From contig NW_023503423.1 in NCBI RefSeq assembly GCF_014529535.1, forward strand, positions 6,930,473 through 6,994,472: a stretch of DNA of 64,000 nucleotides. Reading direction: 5' to 3'. This document shows, piece after piece, positions 57,821-64,000 of this stretch. The notes under the pieces were generated by a model. That model worked only from the letters and a program-made list of their open reading frames with translations. It was not told the origin of the DNA and searched no databases. The DNA is from Bradysia coprophila (lineage: Eukaryota > Arthropoda > Insecta > Diptera > Sciaridae). Each line of letters opens with the position of its first letter. Position 1 is the stretch's first letter. The translations under genes and the position numbers were made by a program.

Positions 57821-60800
57821 TGAGTTACTAAGTTATAAGTCAGCTTGTATGCAAAACGGCGATGAAATTTTTGATGATTATAATGCCCAGCATTTCATGT
57901 ATAATGTGAGTGGCATTCAGCAAAAAATAAACTTAAGGCCAGGTTAAAGCGCTTTATATCGCAATGTGAACATTACCTTAAGGATTTAAGGTAGGTGTTA
58001 GGTGTATCACAATTGGACTGAGAAAAGTTTTTTTTTAGTTTGTAAACATATGGTTCATACAGAATTTGAAAGGTCTTGTTCACACGAGTACTTTAAGTCC
58101 AGATTCAAAATATTTTATTTGTCGACACTCGAAAGAAATCGGTTTTACTTCAAAAAAATTACTCCTACGAAACACTTACCGCTAAACAAGACTCCTTTAC
58201 AACGATAGATCAATCTACGATAATTTCAGACGTAATGTCACTTAAGTTTCTTTCATTCATTCTTTTGTTTAATTTTTTTTTTAAACGTGGATGGCATTAC
58301 CAACTCTTTTGAAGATGATCTATACCTCACAGAGCAACAATTTCGAGTTTTAGTACATTTTATAATCTCCATCTTCATGAAAAATTCAGTTTAGGATACT
58401 TTTATCCTAGTTTTCGTTTGTTCGAATCTACGTTGAGATAATGTCGCAACAAACTCACAAGAGTTGAAAAAGTTGATAAGCGAAAGTGAACATCAATTTT
58501 CAAATAATCGATACTATATCAATCGAATGTTTTATCGATAATCGACAAATATCGACTGATAATCAACAAATATCCACTGAAAATCGAATTATCAGTCTAT
58601 ATTTGCCGATTATCAGTCGTTATGTACCTAATATCAGGCGATATTTATCGATTTTCAGTCGATATTTATCGATTATCGATAAAACATTCGATTGATATTG
58701 ATTTTCTGAAGAGATCGATAATCGATTCCAGTGAAATAATCGATATTTTATCAATCGAATGAATTATCGAACATGCCTAGGTACAGTAGAAATAGTGGAA
58801 ATTGATAGAAAAAATAAAAATTTTCCATTTTTAAATGAGTACACAGTTAGTGAAAAATGCGACCGCTGCAAAATTCTTGCAAAATTTGACACAAAATGTA
58901 TATGAGCCAAATGTCAAATATTTTGCAAGCACAATGTAAACATTATTTTTCACCGAGCTTGCAAAATATTTGGCAGCACTCATACATTGAATGTCATATT
59001 TTGCATTGGTCCATTTTTCACACTTTTTTCATGATCTGTGTACTGTCGGTAAAATCTTTGAAAACACCGCTGGGATGATTTGTTTGATTAACAAAATTAT
59101 AGAGACAACAAAAAAACCAAAATACCATATTTCAAATCATGCACAAAGTTTCGCTGTAGAAGGACACATTTCACTTATTCATCCAACATATCGGCACTGT
59201 TGACATGAGTCATTGCATGTGTGGTGTGGACAGCTGAGACTTCCAGCATTTCAGAATTAACCATTTTAATTACAAAAAATTTTAATAAGTGCGTCTCAGG
59301 TGCCTCTGAAACTTGCAAATTTTACGAAATATGAGGGAAAAACTTTGAGCATTGAGCTACTGTCGCCCTCTACGTAGTTGGTCTTCAAAAATATTTTTTT
59401 GGTTATTGGTAGATGTAATGTTGCTCTACTGCTAGAACTATTCATTAGCTTCATATCTCAAGTATCCCCGCCTCTATGACTGTTTGAAAATCAAATTTTT
59501 TCAACTTTAGCGTATCTTTGCCGGCTTCACCTGCACTTAGGGTACCAAATTTTTGTACAATTGTTATTAGAATTTATCGTTTGAAACCACAACCACTCTC
59601 TCTGTAGACAGGACGTGCTATGCACCAATGTCTACGACGGTACGGATGAAAATCAAAAAATTTTGTGGAACCTTGGTCAGGGCTCCGAGCTGACTAATAA
59701 CATCCAAAAATATAAAAAGTTCATCGAAATGCTCAGTTAAAATTCATTCAACCGCACCGTGTTGCATCTTAATAGTATGGTCGGTCACATAAGGTTCTGA
59801 GTGCGCCGTTCTTCAAAAGTCTCTATTCTATTTTCAGTCTCACCCACATTTTTAACATCACAGAAGCACAGAAGCGTTTAAACTGTAGAACAATTTTCCA
59901 TTCAAGTTGTTATTACGAATTACCTCTTCCAACGATAGTTTTATCAGACATCAAAGGATATGCGACATTATGTTCATCTCTGCTGTTATTAGATCTTTCC
60001 CAAACTTTTCATACATCAATCAACATTGGAAGTCGTGGATCTTTGGAAGTGCAATCTTCCGTAGACGGTTGTTGCTAACTGTGTCCCAGATTTTTATTGT
60101 GTGATATAACAACTCGATCGCTCTAAAATGTATACATTTCCTTAAGTCTTCTTTTTTCTTATAAAATCTATAGAAGAAAACTTACGCGGAAGTGTTTCGT
60201 TAAAAAACGAGGCATTATACAGTACACCGTTCACAGTAACAGTAGCTGAGTGGAAAGATGAAACTAAAATATTACAAAGTGTTTAACACATTCAAAATAA
60301 TTGCGGCTTGTCAACTTTCGGCACCCTGGACTTTACTTAAATAGTCGTGGAATGTCTCCAAATAAATTTCTAAAAATCTAGAATTCAGTTTTGGATTTTT
60401 GGAAATTTATTTGGAGGCATTCCACGACTATTTAAGTAAAGTCCAGGGTGCCGAAAGTTGACAAGCCGCAATTAATTTCAATGTGTTAATTGAAAACTAA
60501 ATAAACGTGATACATTGGTACCATTCGTACGGGTCCATTCCTCTGTTTTATATCGAAGAGTGGATCATAAAACCTCTTTTTTTCGGGCGTAAAACTTTAG
60601 GATTTGAGGTAGGTAATCTGAGTAAAAAAAGAACATTCGAATTCGGCGTTTTGCAAAATTGATACTAAACCTATAAGACCTGTGTAGTTCGTACAGGCCC
60701 AAAAACTTCTTTCATTATTCTGAAACTCATTAATAACCAAATTTAGTCGATTCAAAATATTTTATTTCAATTTTTATTTTAAAATTTAAAACTACAATAA

Positions 60801-61154
60801 ATCACGTATATTTCCTCTGAATTCGGATATTATGCGGTTACACACATAATACACGATTGGGGGGAGTTTATTGAGAGATAATCTAATCGATAAAATTGTC
60901 ATTGCATGAATATACCTACAGATAATGTATCGAATGTGGGCGATAATTTAATTATTATTTAATTGAAAATGAGACATGATTCACTTAACTATAAATGTAT
61001 ACGAAACGGTAAACTTAAAATATTTTATTTACAATTTCATGAAAATTAAAAAGAAGAAAAACCTGAACAAAGGAAATTGCAACATTTTTAATTCAATGCA
61101 AATAATTTATCAAATTCACTGGGATCGGTGAACATTCTACTTTAATCATTCAAT
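57821..61154. other. Intergenic stretch between convergent JHBP genes 5 and 6
   Basis: No gene is supported. 58497-58780 is rich in ATCGATAAT palindromes and ends in CATGCCTAG, resembling the hAT MITE at 31188-31412 but without a clean left end. 58868-58995 is an inverted repeat around GCAAAATATTTGGCA-like arms. 60283-60489 is a long palindrome (listed). Other sequence is unassigned. Confidence 0.45.
60283..60489. repeat. Near-perfect 207-bp palindrome
   Basis: Arms 60283-about 60376 and about 60395-60489 are reverse complements with few mismatches (CGGCACCCTGGACTTTACTT against AAGTAAAGTCCAGGGTGCCG), joined by a short spacer. It is a snap-back element or hairpin-RNA source. No TSD was fixed. 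Confidence 0.75.
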
Positions 61155-61300
61155 TTTATTTAAAAAAAGGTTTTTTTTTGTTGTCTTTGGATTATTATAA
61201 ACGAAAAAAGTTATAAATTAATTGTATGCTTTCTATAGTATAACATCATTCTTACACGCCAAACTGAATGTTGTGTAATCGAACTAACGAACAAAATGAT

Positions 61301-62391
61301 TTATTCAAGCAACCACGTATTCATCGGTATACTGCTAAATGCTTGATTCAAAATATTTTTAAACAATTTGCCAATACTTTGTGATGCAGCCGGTCGCATT
61401 TCTTGTACCAATTCGTTGGCATTTGTGTTCAGGAATTGATTGATTGCTTCGCCTATAAACGTTTTTTTTAAATTAAAATTTCGTCCATCAAAATTAACGT
61501 TCATTTAAAAATGATGTTCGCTTTTTTCAGTGGTGCCAGCAGACTTAAATCATTTATAGCTCGATAAATATGCATTTCCTTGAGTAATATATGTGTTCCC
61601 CCCCTAATTGGGATAGTTGAACACACATTGGACTCTCCGGAACGCATATTTAGCGAGTTATTGATGGTTTAAATCTGCTGGCAGCACTGAAAAATGTAAA
61701 TGATCCATTACACTTCGAACAACAGTCAACTCACCCAAAACATTCTGACTGTTTAAATTGTCTTTAACCTTAAATCGGGCACCCTTCATTGTAAAATCAA
61801 TGTTCAATTTATCGATATCCATGTATGACACACCGTTACGTTGGACTTCTTTTCCATATACCTTGGCAATGGCTGTGATATCAGCTGACGAAAAAAAAAT
61901 TAAATTTATGTTTGTCCATTATATCAATCAACAACAATGCAAATTCAACTTACAAAATTCGGCCCAAAATTCACCATTCGATCGGACTGGTAACAGCAAC
62001 ACATTCCCAAAAACTTCGTACTTTCCTCGTGACTCCACACGAGGTACGGTAAGCCTCATATCGATTCTCAATTTCTTCGAGTTGGAAAAAAAAATGTTTT
62101 TAATACGTTGGCAGAGAACAAATTAAGTCTGAACAACCTTAACATCACTCCGAACTTCCTTAACCGTATAGTTAGACGATCCTTTGACGATAATATTGGA
62201 GAATAGCGCTTTCACACGTACAGCTCCGGCATCATTTTCCATTGCCATTTGTTCAATGTTTAGCGGTTCCAATGCGGGCACTTTAAGTTCCGGTAATCCA
62301 TCCCTTAGGTACGGTTTCAAATGGTTGAATGAATTTTTGATGCAGGCATTGATCTCTGGATCACTTCGACTACATGGCATTACATAGACGG
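61301..62391 (-). CDS. takeout/JHBP-family protein, gene 6, signal-peptide exon not found
   Basis: Minus-strand exons 62391-62138, 62074-61954, 61884-61735 and 61452-61301 give 224 residues of mature domain. The first begins PVYVMPC..SDPEINACI (cysteine pair) and holds sequon NYTV. The last contains GEAINQFLNTNANELVQEM and ends SIPMNTWLLE. The entry phase (2 bases completing a proline codon) requires an upstream phase-1 signal-peptide exon, as in the paralogues; none was convincing up to 64000, so it probably lies beyond the window. The intron after SDVK uses a weak donor (AAG|GTTGTT) and is 13 nt downstream of its place in the paralogues; a donor at CGGA|GTGATG is an alternative. An AATAAA on the minus strand is at 61160-61155. 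It is the only gene of the cluster on this strand. Confidence 0.85.
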
Positions 62392-64000
62392 CTGAAACGA
62401 GAGAATTTTCTAATGAAAAAAAGGTTTCATTAAATCAATGGCCTGCAATGGCCTGCACTTGTTTGACAAAATATACTGAAGATTTAAGAAGAAGTGCAAT
62501 TCGTTATTCGAATTTCGTATCATGTTATAAGCAACGAATCTATTTCAATTGCATTTATTTTTAAACATAATTTCTTAAACTAAGTACACCGCGTAGCTCC
62601 AGTATGTGTTACAATCTATTACTTCTTTTATTACAGTTTCGCCTAATATTTGATATAAAATCTTTTACTTCATTTGTTTTGATATATAATTTTGCTATAT
62701 TATTTATACGCTCATTTGTGTCTTTTCAGATGATAAGCCGCTTTTAAAAGGTTTGTTTTGCATTTTGCACTTTATAACGAGAAAAAAGAATGGCATCGAC
62801 ATTTTGAAACCTGAACGACACCTAAAGTATAAAGGACTTTTGATGTGTGCACATTTTGTTTAACTAAACTTGTCCTGTAGTTTAACCGTACTCACTAGTT
62901 CGACCTATGAAACCATTTTTGTGGAACTGTAGTATCATATTTAGTTTACCGGCCTTTTTGAATACATAAACGTTATTTAAGTAACTTGTCTGGCTTGAGT
63001 GTACCGACAACTCATCTGTATTGGTCACAAAGCTTTATCGATGTCAACATTGCAAAATTTAGGTTAAAACTGGTGAAGTAATAGATTTTCCATCTATCAG
63101 TTGAACGTAGTGATGTCTGTCGTTTGTGCGACGTTAAAGAAGCTTAGTCTGTTTCAAAGTGCATTGAGTGTTTATGTTTCCCGAAATTTCATCATGAAAA
63201 ACTGAGACTATAAATACTTCAATTAAATTGGATTATAGTGATATGGCGCATCCCCAACTGATTGCTTAATTCAGGTCTCATTTCATTACACTTGATATTT
63301 CTAATTTATTTCTGAATGAACCGAACGAATTTCGAGTGAATAAAAATGCGTGAACAAGCGATAAGTAAAAATGTAAAATATTTAAACTTTTGAAGGTTCA
63401 AATTGGTAAACAGCAACTTTGCATATATTGCTAAACCTCATCATATGTTACCAACAACAACAATTTTTTTCTTTATGAAATGCTAGCATTGAGCAACGAA
63501 ATCAGTAAACAAGTAAACAATTGTTGTATGTGATTCGCATTTCAAGAAGACACTGGTGCTATGCGGTGCTGCATATTTGTGAGATTAGCGTTTTATATTC
63601 TTCGTTATAATGTTAAAGTGCAAAATTAATGCTTATCTCCGGTCAATTAATCTGAAATTTATTTGTCGAATGTTTATTTGAACTTTACGAAACACGTTAC
63701 GTTCACGTAGAAATTACGAAATTTTCGTACCAACTTCTGGCAGGAAAGAATGAATTTTCTTATGAGTATAAGAGTTATATGAGCATGGTATACAAAGAAT
63801 TTTGTAATTTTTGGGAATTCCAATGAAAAAGTTGTATGAGTAAAAAAGGGCGGTATTCAACTTTCGACCACACGATTGATTTTTTACGTTTGTTTCTTGT
63901 GATCCAAAATCTGCATAATCGAAAGAAAAAATAAACCGAAAAAACCCAAACTATCAATGAAACATGCTGTCCACTTTAGTTGCATAATATTTTGTTGAAA
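62392..64000. other. Upstream region of JHBP gene 6
   Basis: Should be intron 1 of the minus-strand JHBP gene, but no signal-peptide exon with a phase-1 GT donor could be defended. AT-rich, with no clear repeat. Confidence 0.4.

Noticed and set aside
63775-63957. Hydrophobic minus-strand frame as the missing signal-peptide exon of JHBP gene 6
   Set aside because: It begins with TTG rather than ATG, and no consensus phase-1 donor follows at a suitable place.

Overview
The window looks like chromosomal DNA of a dipteran insect. It is AT-rich, its genes are split by GT-AG introns (many only 50-70 bp), AATAAA signals follow most genes, and the two recognisable gene families (takeout/juvenile-hormone-binding proteins and DUF1091/DM8 secreted proteins) are typical of insects. 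The repeat content (hAT MITEs, a foldback element, a Crypton relic) would suit a lower dipteran such as a gnat or midge, but that placement is only an inference.

The backbone is a dispersed tandem cluster of six takeout/JHBP-family genes (PF06585 type): 1923-15088(+), 27080-30857(+), 44086-45107(+), 47789-48751(+), 53693-57705(+) and 61301-62391(-, signal-peptide exon not found). Five are complete, with 245-261 residue predicted products and a signal-peptide exon ending in phase 1. All six have a two-cysteine N-terminal motif and a common exon plan from which single introns have been lost, gained or moved. Between the first and second JHBP genes lie two tandem DUF1091 genes (19633-20375, 22607-23349) and what looks like a decayed third copy (about 17660-18010).

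The space between and inside the genes is mostly repeats. Several are defined by target-site duplications (TSDs) read directly from the sequence: a Mutator-like foldback element (2861-3690, 9-bp TSD); a 393-bp palindromic hAT MITE present twice in opposite orientation (18433-18825, 46047-46439) and five further hAT-type MITEs (8-bp TSDs); and a 5'-truncated non-LTR retrotransposon with an RNase H ORF (54560-55882, 14-bp TSD) inside intron 1 of a JHBP gene. There is also an internally deleted Crypton tyrosine-recombinase gene (20783-21419), a decayed non-LTR fragment (6295-7143), an inverted pair of tRNA-derived SINE-like units (58-445), a large nested palindrome (41663-42442), several long snap-back repeats, and 18-, 31-, 45- and 132-bp tandem arrays.

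The products of the recognised genes are all predicted to be secreted. JHBP/takeout proteins carry small hydrophobic ligands outside the cell, and DUF1091 proteins are small secreted proteins of poorly known function. The cluster therefore looks like an expanding set of extracellular carrier or chemosensory-type genes in a repeat-rich neighbourhood. A 264-bp tandem duplication (39475-39998) carries a TATA box and initiator twice and may supply the promoter and a non-coding first exon of the gene at 44086. No bacterial-type system, CRISPR array, rRNA gene or intact tRNA gene was seen.
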